64,000 bases of DNA from assembly GCA_951813295.1 (NCBI GenBank), contig CATOTI010000002.1, forward strand, positions 248,001-312,000, in the 5' to 3' direction. The position numbers were made by a program, and so were the translations under genes. The notes under the pieces are model-generated. The model saw nothing but the letters and a program-made list of their open reading frames with translations. It was not told the DNA's origin and ran no database searches. The DNA is from an uncultured Pseudomonadales bacterium. Its GTDB lineage: Bacteria > Pseudomonadota > Gammaproteobacteria > Pseudomonadales > Azotimanducaceae. The stretch's first letter is position 1. Each line of letters begins with the position of its first letter. This document shows, one piece after another, positions 44,069 through 53,079 of the stretch.

Positions 44069-44894
44069 CCGGGATCTGGTTGCCTGACGGGCGCGGATGG
44101 TTCGCCCAATGGCCGGTCGGTTCGACACCGCGGCAGACGACGGAGTGGGCGTTCCAACCGTCGTAAGCACGAACGTCCTTCGATAGATAACGGAGCGCCA
44201 AACCGCAACGGCGCTTCGATGAGGTGTTCGGCTCTGAGCCGTGCAGGATCCAATCGCTGTGCAGCGATGCCTGTCCTGCGCGCAGTTCGAGGGCGACGGG
44301 CTGGTCACCATGTCGATCGGGATTCGGCACCGTCTGACGCAGGACGTTTTGTTCTTCGGGCGCGCTCTCCAGAAACGGTATCTGAGCACGTCGGTGGGAT
44401 TTCGGGATGACCGACATCGCGCCGTTTTCGACGAATGAATCGTCGATCGCAAGCCAGAGCGTCACGACCTTGCTCGGTGTGATCGGCCAGTACGATGCGT
44501 CCTGATGCCAACTCACCCGCTTACCGTCTCCGGGGAGCTTGGCGAAGAAGTGGCTGTGGCGACAAATCACCGTCTCGCCGACGAGATCGGCAACGATGTC
44601 CACAATGCGCGGATGGGAAACGAGATCCCAGACACCGGCGCAGGTCTTGTGCCAGTTGGTCATCTCGTAGTTATCCCAACCGGCGGCCAGCGCTCGCTCG
44701 AGGAGATCGTCGAAGTACTCACGAATCCGGTCGATCTCGTCGCTGTCGAAGATATCGAACGGCGCGAGATAGCCTTCCGCGTTGTACTGATCGATCTCAG
44801 CGGGCGTCAACCGCCCGGGCGAATCGACGCCGAGCGGATAGAACGTGAGATCGCGCTCGAGATCGGGATAGGCGTTCTCGTGCTCGATGCTCAC
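44058..44894 (-). CDS. phytanoyl-CoA dioxygenase (PhyH)-family oxygenase, third copy
   Basis: A 278-residue Fe(II)/2OG oxygenase. The iron ligands are WHQD around residue 128 and His of WILHGSEPNTS, with Arg in RRCGLALRYL for 2-oxoglutarate. It lies nine bases downstream of the selenoperoxiredoxin gene, so the two are probably co-transcribed. An antioxidant paired with an iron oxygenase is a plausible functional link because uncoupled turnover makes peroxide (inference). Confidence 0.88.
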   Translation of the reverse strand: MSIEHENAYPDLERDLTFYPLGVDSPGRLTPAEIDQYNAEGYLAPFDIFDSDEIDRIREYFDDLLERALAAGWDNYEMTNWHKTCAGVWDLVSHPRIVDIVADLVGETVICRHSHFFAKLPGDGKRVSWHQDASYWPITPSKVVTLWLAIDDSFVENGAMSVIPKSHRRAQIPFLESAPEEQNVLRQTVPNPDRHGDQPVALELRAGQASLHSDWILHGSEPNTSSKRRCGLALRYLSKDVRAYDGWNAHSVVCRGVEPTGHWANHPRPSGNQIPVRD

Positions 44895-44903
44895 GCTCCC
44901 TGG

Positions 44904-45362
44904 CTAGCCGTTCAGTTCCGCGAGCTTCTCGAGCGTCGCGCCAACGTCCGGCAACGTGGTCGTATGGGCTTCGCTGTGCCTCACGACCCCTTCACCGTCG
45001 ATGATGAAGAGCGCGCGCCCGGCGATCCCGACGGCATCGTTGAAGATACCGAGTTCTTTCGCGGTACCCCCATGCGGCCAGAAATCGGCCAACAACGGAT
45101 GGCGAATGCCGCCCATCGCCGTCGCCCACGTGCCGAGTGCAAAACGTGAATCGACGGACAGACCCAGCACCTTAGCCCCGGCTTCATCAAACTGCTTCAA
45201 CGCACGGTTGAAAGTAGATGTTTGACTACTTCAGCCGCCGGTAAAGGCGAGGGGGAAGGTGTGTAGTACTACCCAGGAACCCGCAAGCGACTCGAGCGAT
45301 ACCTCGTCTCCGGTATGACTCGTCAGCTTGAAATCGGGTGCTTTGTCTCCTGCTTGAAGCAC
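44904..45362 (-). CDS. selenocysteine-containing peroxiredoxin
   Basis: One continuous frame of 152 residues interrupted only by an in-frame TGA at codon 44 (45231-45233). Upstream of TGA the protein reads AGDKAPDFKL...LHTFPLAFTGG, and downstream SSQTSTFNRALKQFDEAGAK...VLGLSVDSR, a complete AhpC/TSA-type fold. TGA sits at the catalytic position of P-x-x-x-T-x-x-C (P37, T41, U44). The predicted protein has no Cys at all, so it would be a one-Sec peroxidase. AGGAG lies six bases before the GTG start. The conserved Arg later in GIAGRALFIID is present. Reading TGA as a stop would leave two useless fragments. Confidence 0.85.
45196..45230 (-). promoter_or_regulatory. candidate bacterial SECIS element
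   Basis: Immediately after the TGA the mRNA can fold TTCAAC-CGTGC-GTTGAA, extended by a G-U pair, with an apical five-base loop starting 25 nt after the TGA and a G at loop position 2. These fit the bacterial SECIS rules (loop about 16-37 nt downstream, early G). An alternative AAGTAG/CTACTT stem overlaps its base. Confidence 0.65.
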
Positions 45363-45392
45363 AAAGAACTCCTTTTAGAAAAAAAATGAACA

Positions 45393-45406
45393 ATTCGTTT
45401 TCGAAT
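45393..45406. promoter_or_regulatory. inverted repeat upstream of the selenoperoxiredoxin
   Basis: ATTCG-TTTT-CGAAT lies about 30 bp before the start codon, where a redox-responsive regulator could bind. The regulator is not identified. Confidence 0.35.
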
Positions 45407-45465
45407 CGGCGCCCAAAATACACGCGTGGCCCGGATCGGACCATGAGAACACGTCAAACGCCGGG

Positions 45466-45497
45466 CAAAAAAAAGCCCCTTCCGAGGAAGGGGCTTT
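45466..45497 (-). terminator. intrinsic terminator of the TonB receptor gene
   Basis: On the minus strand AAAGCCCCTTCC-TC-GGAAGGGGCTTT is followed by a run of Ts. It is 20 bp after the receptor stop and isolates that gene from the selenoperoxiredoxin. Confidence 0.92.
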
Positions 45498-45517
45498 GAT
45501 TCAAAGGAGCAGAACGT

Positions 45518-48500
45518 CTAGATAGACGCGCCTACCCGCATGAAGAAGATACGACCACGAGCGTCGTGGAGACGCGGATCGTATGCCGTGATGTACGAAA
45601 CAACCGGCGGCTCTTCGTCGAAGATGTTCTGGATACCAACGGTGACGTTGGTGTCGCTGAAGAACGCGGTTTCGCCGAAGTTGTAGTTGTACTGCAGATC
45701 GACGGTGATCATGTCTTCGATCACCCCATCCGCCATGTCGTTGGCGATGGTGTCGTTACCTGCAAGGCGTGCAACTGCCGCGAAGAATCCAGCCGTTCCC
45801 AGCGGAATGTCTTCATCGACTTCATCGATGTAACGCGCGAGCGCGTACAGACGATGGTTGTCACGGCTCCACGAAGCCGACAGATTGACCTTCCACTCGG
45901 GGAGCGGACGAGCAACGTTGTTCGTGAAGTTGTAGCTACCGATCGCGTCGATCGTGTTACCACCGATCTGGACGTCATAGGTGCGTGCCCAAGCGGACTG
46001 CGCACCAACACGCCAGCTACCCCAATCGTTGTCCCAGCGATAGCTGACCGTGAGGTCCATCCCGTTGACTTCCGCCGAGTCGGCGTTGGCCAGGTCCGGG
46101 AGGATCCGCAGCAGAATGCCGGACGCGTTACGAATGACCTGACGTCGGTTACCGACACCCGCCTCGATCGCCGCCACCGCATCGGGGCAGTTGTTCGAGA
46201 CACAGGTTGATCCCGGAACGTTCGTCGCGATCCAGTCGGTGATAGCCGCGTTGTCGGCCGCGAGGAGCGCATTACCCGCTTCACGCGTAATGATCTCTTC
46301 GTACTCGTAGTTGTAGTAGTCGAAATCGATCGACAAACCCTCGAGCGGGCCGCCAGTCGGCACGTACGAGAAGCCGATGTTCCACGTATCAGCAGACTCC
46401 GGACCCAGGTTCGGGTTACCGCGGGTGATCGACGGCTTGTACGTCGTACCACCGACGAGGTCGGCCTGGTTGGCAACCGTCGTGATCGTACCGAACGACT
46501 GTAGAAGCGACGGGACGCGGAACGAGCTGCCGCCCGAAGCGCGAATCGTCAAATCATCCGTCGGACGGATGAGCAACGTGAACTTCGGATCAAACGTGCT
46601 TTCACCGATCTCGTCGAAGTCTTCGTAACGACCAGCGATGTTGAGTTCGACCATCTGACCGATCGGAATACCGATTTCCGCGAAAAACGCCGTCGTCGTC
46701 AGCTTGCCGGACCAGTCCTTGGCGCCGAATACGAAGTCGAGGTTGTCAGTAGCGAGCGAAGAGTCGACGAAGCTCGTCGCATCATCACGACGCTGCTGGA
46801 TACCAAGGGCCAAGCCGATCGGACCTGCGTCCGTGTCGAAGAGGTCACCAGCAATGACGACTTCTGCGACGCGCTGACGGTAGTCCTGCATGCTGATCGC
46901 ACGACCAAGCAACCACTCGTAGAGTTCCGGCGGGTTGCGCAATTCCAGGCTATGTGCGCCGAGGGAACCATCGCGACCCCAAACGGAGCTACCGAAGGGG
47001 TTGAAGTAATAGCACTTACCAGCGCCGAAATCGCCGCCCGAGGCAGCATAGGCCGCGTTGCCGCTGCCAGGCACGTCGTTGAACGGATCACAGTTCGGAC
47101 CACCGAAACCGTTGAGCGATAGCTCCATGTGCGTCGACAAGGTGTCCTGCACCTGAGCGCTCTGGCGCGTGTGATGGCTTGCCGTGAAGTCGGCATCAAC
47201 AACCCATGAGCGACCGCCAATTTCGACGTCCCATTCGAGACCAACGTTGAACCGCTGATCGTTGTTGTTGGCGTCCGTGAACGTCGTCAGCGGACGAATC
47301 CAGGAGCCGTTCTCCGCCGAGGAGTAACCCTGCATACGCGTGAGGTTGGCATACTCGATCGGCTCGATGCCGCGACGATATGCGTCTTCGACACTACCGG
47401 GGTTCGCCGCCCAGGCAATGTTGCCACTGGCGTCGATGTAGGAGGTACCGGTCGGGATCGTCAACGCCGGCGCGTTCGGGTTGAGCGAGTTCAAACGAGC
47501 AAACTCGTTGTGGCTAGCCGCAAACTCGAAGTTGGCCGTCAGCGTTTCGGAGATGTCGTAGTGACCCGACAGGAAGTAATTGGTCAGCTTCTCGTCCGCC
47601 TGGATCGAGAAGAACGAACCGTAGTCGTAGACACAACGATTGAAGAGGTTACCCAGCGCCCCACCGCGGCCCCGCGTAAAGGCTGCCGCATCTTCACAGT
47701 TGACGTCGGCCTGACCGTAGTTCGAACCAACCGCGTCGCGCGGCAGATTGTTCAGCGACGTCTCGTCGTTTGCCCCGACTTGCTGGCCCGGGTGCAAGCC
47801 GTGTGAGGCCCACGTGATCGTTTGACCCGCGATAGGGCTCACTCGACCCGGCTGACCGGTCGACGAAAGCGTCGTGCCCCAAACCGCTCGTAGTCGTCCG
47901 CGATGTTGATCTCGCTGCGGTCGGTCATCGACGCAGAGAAGATGACACCGCCGCGATCACCCTGGATGCCCCACAAGACAGACATCTGACCCGTGTCGCC
48001 TTCGCCGGTTTTGTCGTCCGTCGTCCACTGGGCGGAGACGTCAAAGCCTTCGAAATCGCTCTTGGTGATGAAATTCACAACACCCGCCACAGCATCTGAA
48101 CCGTAGAGGGCGGAAGCACCGTCCTTGACGATCTCGATTCGCTCAATCGCGATGGTCGGAACCAGCGCGTTGATGTTGGTGGATGCGTTACCCCGTCCGT
48201 TGTACCAAGAGGGCACGTGGCGCTTGCCGTTCACCAACGGAAGCGTGGCACCGTGGCCCAAGTTTCGGAGATTGACGTTGTTCCGACCGTCTGCCCCTTC
48301 CCCTTGGAATGTCGCGGCACGGGTCTGAGAACCAGAGTTCCACGGCATCGAGGCGATGACCTCGGCGACATCGGCGGCGCCGATGTCTTCGATGTCGGCT
48401 GACGTCATGATAGATAGAGGCGATGGCGAATCTTGAGCCGATCGTTTCAGGTACGAACCCGTTACGACGACTTCTTCGATCGCTTCGTCTTCTTCTGCAG

Positions 48501-48567
48501 CAAAAGCGAATGGGGAACCCGCGAGGGTCACCAATGCGCTCAGACAAAATAAAGTCGAACTTCTCAA
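45518..48567 (-). pseudogene. TonB-dependent outer-membrane receptor with a single-base frameshift
   Basis: A receptor of about 1016 residues split into two frames. The first 242 codons give a signal peptide, a TonB box (EEVVVTG) and a full plug domain (IEIVKDGASALYGSDAVAGVVNFITK). They run off frame at about 47877-47883, where the minus strand reads TTTGGGG. The second frame continues with GTTLSSTGQPGR and then VSPIAGQTITW, directly joining the plug to the barrel. One missing base restores a length divisible by three. TTG with GGGAAGG upstream was taken as start. It is either a recent inactivation or a sequencing/assembly error; everything after the shift looks intact to the C-terminal strand. 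Confidence 0.85.
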
Positions 48568-48713
48568 GAGAACCTTCCCGATCTGTATGAAAGTGTTTTG
48601 TATACGTATAGGAATGTTTCGAAGCGGTTACCACTTCGAATGCGCGGACTTAAACGCCCCGCCCGGGCAATGTCAACTCTTCGCTGGACGAGATTTTTCG
48701 CAGCTTTTACGCG

Positions 48714-49289
48714 CTACTCGAGTTGGCGAACCCGGGTGCTCGTGCCGCGCTCGGAGCGCATGATGAAACCACCGATCGTGCCGCTCTTGATGGTGACCTG
48801 ATCACCGACTGAAAAGGGCAATTCCCGCGGCGTGTTTTGCATCCAGATCTGACCGTTGGCGAGACGAAAAACCATCCGCTGTTGCTCACCACGACGCACA
48901 ACCGTGAGTTCGCTCGAGATTTCGGTCTTGTCGCCCAGCCAGGAGAAGAGACCACGTTTCTCGTCCTTTGCGGGCGCGGGCACGGACGCGCGTTCCTTTG
49001 CAGGCGCGCTGACCGTGACCGGCGCCGTTTGCGTCGCCTCAGGCTCCACCCGACGGCTCTGGTAGGTGGCGCGGGCGGGGCGCGCCGCTGCTTCAGTTCT
49101 CGCCTCGGGCGCGGGCGGGCCGCTTTGATCGACTCTCGCCTGGCGCGCACGGTGCTGGCGGTCGTAACAATCGAGGCGTTCGATCGCGCTCTCGATATCG
49201 GCGCACACCTCCGATTCTTCTGCGTGCGCGGCCATCGAGAACGAGAGAACGGACGCCAAAAGAGCAAATGGAACGGAGCGCTTCAACAT
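48714..49289 (-). CDS. periplasmic protein with Cys-RL-CYD motif
   Basis: A 191-residue secreted protein: a signal peptide ending in AAHA at about residue 22, then EVCADIESAIERLDCYDRQ, the two-Cys helical motif seen in T6SS-associated TagO/VasI and many small envelope proteins. A Pro/Ala-rich linker follows, and the C-terminal half is a small beta domain. No T6SS genes are nearby, so a generic envelope role is more likely. The start was chosen for signal-peptide quality; an ATG six codons upstream is possible. Confidence 0.6.
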   Translation of the reverse strand: MLKRSVPFALLASVLSFSMAAHAEESEVCADIESAIERLDCYDRQHRARQARVDQSGPPAPEARTEAAARPARATYQSRRVEPEATQTAPVTVSAPAKERASVPAPAKDEKRGLFSWLGDKTEISSELTVVRRGEQQRMVFRLANGQIWMQNTPRELPFSVGDQVTIKSGTIGGFIMRSERGTSTRVRQLE

Positions 49290-49377
49290 ACTCGAGGTCC
49301 GACTCATGAGAGTGGCGGCGGAGTCTACGCGAGCACCTGGCGGCCTCAAAGCCTGTGACGAGAGTCGCTCGAACGTC

Positions 49378-49809
49378 CTACCACCGCCGCAGGTTCTTGG
49401 CTTCGCCACGCTGATTGAGCGCAGCCGCGCTGATCGCGAAGGAGATCGATCCCAACGCGACGCTGAAGCCCACCAACGTGTACTCGTCCCATACCGCCAC
49501 GACCCCACGGTTGGTGTCGGCGATCGACGCCATGATGAAGAGCACTTGCGCACCCAGGCCGCAGATGTATGACGTCTTCGCGGCCCGCGGATAGCGGTCG
49601 ACGAAAGTTTTCGTTGCCGCGCCAAGCAGCGCAAAGACAAGGCAGGCGATCTGCCAGAAAACCCAGTCCTTGAATTCGAAATACGGATGCGAAAACAGGA
49701 TCAGGGGACCAACGAACGCGAGAGCGACCAACGCCACGTGGGGCGGCCACCGCGCGAGCCAGTGGGTTGTCGTTTCGCTCGTTTCCCCCCGACCGGGTTC
49801 GTCGTGCAC
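49378..49809 (-). CDS. four-TM membrane protein, unknown
   Basis: A 143-residue hydrophobic protein with four predicted TM segments (about residues 22-40, 50-66, 80-97 and 112-130) and a basic tail. The start is GTG. No family is recognised. It is divergent from the following dehydrogenase gene over 110 bp that contains a TATACA -10-like element at 49879-49884. Confidence 0.55.
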   Translation of the reverse strand: MHDEPGRGETSETTTHWLARWPPHVALVALAFVGPLILFSHPYFEFKDWVFWQIACLVFALLGAATKTFVDRYPRAAKTSYICGLGAQVLFIMASIADTNRGVVAVWDEYTLVGFSVALGSISFAISAAALNQRGEAKNLRRW

Positions 49810-49919
49810 TCGAGTCCTCGGAGATAGTCGTCAGGTAGGGGCCGCCGAAAACCGATCGCGAGCCCCGCGAGACGATCTTATACACTCGCCGGTTTTCTCG
49901 AACCCCGGTCCCGAAGCCC

Positions 49920-51008
49920 ATGCTGAAACGTTTTCTCGTCCCCGAAGAGGATCAGGTCCTCGTCTCCGAAACCAACGCCCGTGCGGCAACCCAGATGATC
50001 TTCGAGAAGATGGGGCTCTCGACCGTCGACGCCGAATGTTGTGCCGACGTCCTAATCACGTCAGACCTACGCGGCTGTGAAAGCCACGGCGTGTCGAACA
50101 TGCTGCGCAACTACGTGCGTCTTTATCAGGAAGGCCGACAAAACCCGACGCCGAACGTTAAGGTGCTGCGCGAGTCTGCCGTGAGCGCAACGCTCGACGC
50201 GGATCAGGGACTCGGCATCCAGGTCGGCCCACGCGCCATGGAGATGGCGATCGAGAAAGCCGAGACCACCGGCATCGGCGCCGTCGCGATCCAGAACTGC
50301 GGCCACGTCGGCATGCTCGCCTATTACCCACTGATGGCGATCGAACACGACATGATCGGTGTCTGCATGGTTTCCGCCGGCGGCGGCCTTCAAGTGCCAA
50401 CGTTCGGCTCCGAACCCATCTTCGGCACGCACCCGATCGCCTGGTCCGCACCGGCCGACAAAATGCCGCCTTTCGTCTTCGACGTCGCGACGACCCAGGT
50501 CGCCGCCAACAAGCTCATGCTGACAAGGCGCATCGGCTCGCAACTCGAGCCCGGCTGGATCACCGATCTCGACGGCAACCCGATCATGGAACCCATCGAC
50601 TCGCCCAACTACGGCGGCTTCTTCATGCTGCCCTTCGGCGGCACCCGCGAGAACGGCGGCCACAAGGGCTACGGATTCGCGATGATCGTCGACATCATGT
50701 CCGGCATCCTCTCCGGCAACGGCCCCGGCTTCCTCGCCCCACCGAACGCACACTCGCAATTCGTGATGGCCATCAAAATCGACGCATTCGTCGACGTCGC
50801 CGATTTCAAATCCGACCTCGACAAACTGCTCGAACGACTCTCGACCATGAAACCGGCCGAAGGCCACGACCGCGTCTACTACGCCGGCCTCCTCGAGCAC
50901 GAAGAAACGTCGATCCGCCGTGAGCAAGGCATCCCCTATCACCGCGAAGTCGTCGACTGGTTCAACCAGGCAGCGACGGATCTGGGGTTGAATTACCGGC
51001 TGCCGTAG
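49920..51008 (+). CDS. malate/L-lactate dehydrogenase-family (Ldh2) oxidoreductase
   Basis: A 362-residue NAD(P)-dependent dehydrogenase of the LDH2/MDH2 type, a fold distinct from ordinary lactate and malate dehydrogenases. It has the N-terminal dimerisation helix, CESHGVSNMLRNYVR near residue 45, AIQNCGHVGMLAYYPLMA with the catalytic His, and PIFGTHPIAWSAP and FDVATTQVAANKL. The C-terminal GHKGYGFAMIVDIMSGILSGNGPG is typical. Members reduce various 2-oxoacids, including ureidoglycolate and sulfolactate, so the substrate is uncertain. A host repeat starts about 25 bp after the stop. Confidence 0.88.
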   Translation: MLKRFLVPEEDQVLVSETNARAATQMIFEKMGLSTVDAECCADVLITSDLRGCESHGVSNMLRNYVRLYQEGRQNPTPNVKVLRESAVSATLDADQGLGIQVGPRAMEMAIEKAETTGIGAVAIQNCGHVGMLAYYPLMAIEHDMIGVCMVSAGGGLQVPTFGSEPIFGTHPIAWSAPADKMPPFVFDVATTQVAANKLMLTRRIGSQLEPGWITDLDGNPIMEPIDSPNYGGFFMLPFGGTRENGGHKGYGFAMIVDIMSGILSGNGPGFLAPPNAHSQFVMAIKIDAFVDVADFKSDLDKLLERLSTMKPAEGHDRVYYAGLLEHEETSIRREQGIPYHREVVDWFNQAATDLGLNYRLP

Positions 51009-51033
51009 GAGGTTGGCGGTTTCGATCGGGCGG

Positions 51034-51482
51034 CAGTTCGAGGCTGGGATTTTGTGGGCTTTTTCTTCTAGGTGGGACCCTCCGGGTCCCCCCTAGGACC
51101 CCCCTGCGTCGCGGCGTTGCCGCGCCGGGCTCGAAGTCATCGATTTCGCTGATTGGGGTTTGCCGGCTTTAGGACTAATTTGCCCTTAGAAAGACCGTAG
51201 CGAACCGATCAGCCTGCAAATCCGTTCCCGGGCATCGAGCGGAGGGAGAAGCTGCAGGATCCCGCAAACCCGACTAAACCATCCTGCGAATCGCCCCCAA
51301 TATCGATCGGAGCCCTCCGGCGAACATGCCTTCCGCCGGGGCCCCGCGCGCAAAGCGCGCAGGGGGGAATCACCTGCGGTGATTCCGCGCCGCACTGGGC
51401 GCGCGGCGAGATTCCCCCATCCGTCAACTCAGACTCGGCGCCGATCCGGCGGGGGCGTGGGGGCGGAGCCCCCACAAGAAAA
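51034..51482. repeat. host repeat, copy B, left arm
   Basis: The same GC-rich, palindrome-bearing non-coding repeat as at 32179-32625, about 80-85% identical by eye. The first stem carries one mismatch here (GGTGGGACCC). The junction with the IS reads ACAAGAAAA, two bases longer than in copy A. No gene is supported in it. Confidence 0.8.
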
Positions 51483-51497
51483 ATGTATGGGCCACCC

Positions 51498-51741
51498 CAT
51501 CGTTGCAACAGTCATTGGCGACTTTGGCAATCAGTCGGTCTGCACAAATGTATCCGGCCTGTTAATGGGCTATTTCACGCCCTGGCCTGAGTGGGATCCG
51601 CGGCTCGTCGGCTCAATTAGCAAGGCGGGTTCGTAGACCCCTTTTTCTTGCCCGAGCTTCGACGAAGCTGGATCGACTGATGAAGCCTGCCGCTAACGAG
51701 ATGCCCGATGGGCAACCAAAATCCGTTCCCTACAACTGCCG
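51498..51741 (-). ncRNA. candidate bridge/seek RNA in the IS 3' end, copy B
   Basis: Identical to the copy A region. Here the left flank CAAGAAAAA (51475-51483) matches the RNA segment GCAAGAAAAA over nine bases, better than in copy A. The right flank ATTAGCAA matches the complement of the second segment. Confidence 0.6.
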
Positions 51742-52767
51742 CTACGCGCGCCCTGGATCGTACTCCTCACCACTGCGCAGGACTGCCCATGACAGGCGCG
51801 CCAGTTTGTTCGCTAACGCCGTGATGATCACGTTCGGGTGCAAGCCCCGCGCCTCAAGGTCATTCAGCCAAACACCTAGGCGGTGATCCTCCCGGCACAG
51901 GTTGTAGTAGCAGCTGCGCGCGCCGTGTATCAGCAGACTCCGAACGTAGCGGTTGCCGCGTTTGCTGATCCCCAGCAATCGCGTCCGGCCGCCTGTCGAG
52001 TGTTGCCGTGGCACCACCCCGAGCCACGCCGATACATCTCGGGCGCGTGTGAACTGCTCACCCTTGCCGATCGCCGCCACCAACGCCGTCGATGTCAGCG
52101 TGCCAATGCCCGGAATCGTCTGCAGACGCCGGCAGTCATCGCGCTCTCGCGCGATCTGCTCGATCTCCCGGGTAATCGTGCGAACTTCATCATCTAAGTA
52201 ACGCCACTGTCGTTGCAGTAATCCCAAAAGCGCGCGTAGACGCCGCGACAATGTGCTCTCGTCGTCCGCCAGTATCGTCGGTAAGGCCTTCGACAACGCT
52301 GTCGGACTCGTGCGCACCGTGATACCTCGCTCCAACAGAAACGCTCGGATCTCGTTGATGACGCTTGTGCGCGTCTTCATGAGCTGCTGACGGACGCGGT
52401 GCAGGGCTTGCTGATCGTGTTGCTCGATCGTCTTGATCGGCACATATCGCATGGTCGGGCGGCGCACCGCCTCCGCAATCGCCAAGGCGTCGTTGAAGTC
52501 GTTCTTGTTGGTCTTCACGTACGGCTTGACGAACTGCGCTGCCATCAATCGAACGTCATGACCGTCGCGTTCAAACTGCCGCGCCAGGTGTTGTGAACCA
52601 GCGCACGCTTCCATGCCGATCACACATCGGCTGTGAGTGGCGACAAACTCAGCAAGCTTCGCTCGGCTGAACTGCTGCCGGAACACCGGCTTACCCGTGT
52701 GCGTCGTACCGACCACGTGGAAGGTGCTCTTGCCGACATCGATACCTAGGGTCACGATCTGCGTCAT
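51742..52767 (-). CDS. IS110-family DEDD transposase/recombinase, copy B
   Basis: The same 341-residue protein as copy A, with all DEDD residues and the Tnp_20 serine intact, so both copies look functional. GAGGAGA precedes the ATG. Confidence 0.93.
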   Translation of the reverse strand: MTQIVTLGIDVGKSTFHVVGTTHTGKPVFRQQFSRAKLAEFVATHSRCVIGMEACAGSQHLARQFERDGHDVRLMAAQFVKPYVKTNKNDFNDALAIAEAVRRPTMRYVPIKTIEQHDQQALHRVRQQLMKTRTSVINEIRAFLLERGITVRTSPTALSKALPTILADDESTLSRRLRALLGLLQRQWRYLDDEVRTITREIEQIARERDDCRRLQTIPGIGTLTSTALVAAIGKGEQFTRARDVSAWLGVVPRQHSTGGRTRLLGISKRGNRYVRSLLIHGARSCYYNLCREDHRLGVWLNDLEARGLHPNVIITALANKLARLSWAVLRSGEEYDPGRA

Positions 52768-52834
52768 GGGATGGTCTCCTCGAGGGAACGTCGTGTGGGG
52801 ACACTGATTGTCCACTCGGGGTGGACCATCCCAT

Positions 52835-52887
52835 TAGCAATCAGAACCCCAGCCTACTCCTCCGGCTAGTCAACGCTTCCCAGCGTC
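52835..52887. repeat. host repeat, copy B, right arm
   Basis: Matches the right flank of copy A with about three differences and ends at the same point, CAGCGTC. Confidence 0.7.
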
Positions 52888-53079
52888 CCGCCGACGGCCC
52901 ACCACCATCCCGCGATTTCTACGCGATATCGAACAAAGCCGCCCGATCCCACCTAAACTTAGACCCCGGCGCGCAAAGCGCGTCGATAACCTATCTACGC
53001 GACGGCAGCTTTTTCTGAAAAGACTGCCGACGAGCCGCCCAGCGGCTCGAGCGTGCTTCGCATCAGGGGGAAAGCATCC
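52888..53079. other. intergenic spacer between IS copy B and the single-chain carboxylase
   Basis: Contains a GGCGCGC-AAA-GCGCGTC hairpin near 52968-52984, similar to one inside the host repeat, and AGGGGGA before the next ATG. No gene or clear promoter is seen. Confidence 0.5.

Larger units (their letters stand above)
51483..52834 (-). mobile_element. IS110-family (IS1111-group) insertion sequence, copy B
   Basis: Almost identical to copy A at 32.6 kb; the only difference I found lies at about 52461 within the transposase and is silent. Inverted repeats are at 51487-51498 and 52818-52829. Both copies have the same orientation and sit at the same position of the host repeat. The near identity against diverged flanks shows recent spread to the same target. 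Confidence 0.85.

Noticed and set aside
44904-45200. A 98-aa peroxiredoxin fragment read as a 5'-truncated pseudogene
   Set aside because: The frame continues upstream through a single TGA at the catalytic position with a proper N-terminus and ribosome site, so a selenoprotein explains it better.
45518-48567. Programmed frameshifting in the TonB receptor
   Set aside because: No slippery heptamer with a downstream structure of known type is obvious, and TonB receptors are not known to use it; a simple indel is more economical.
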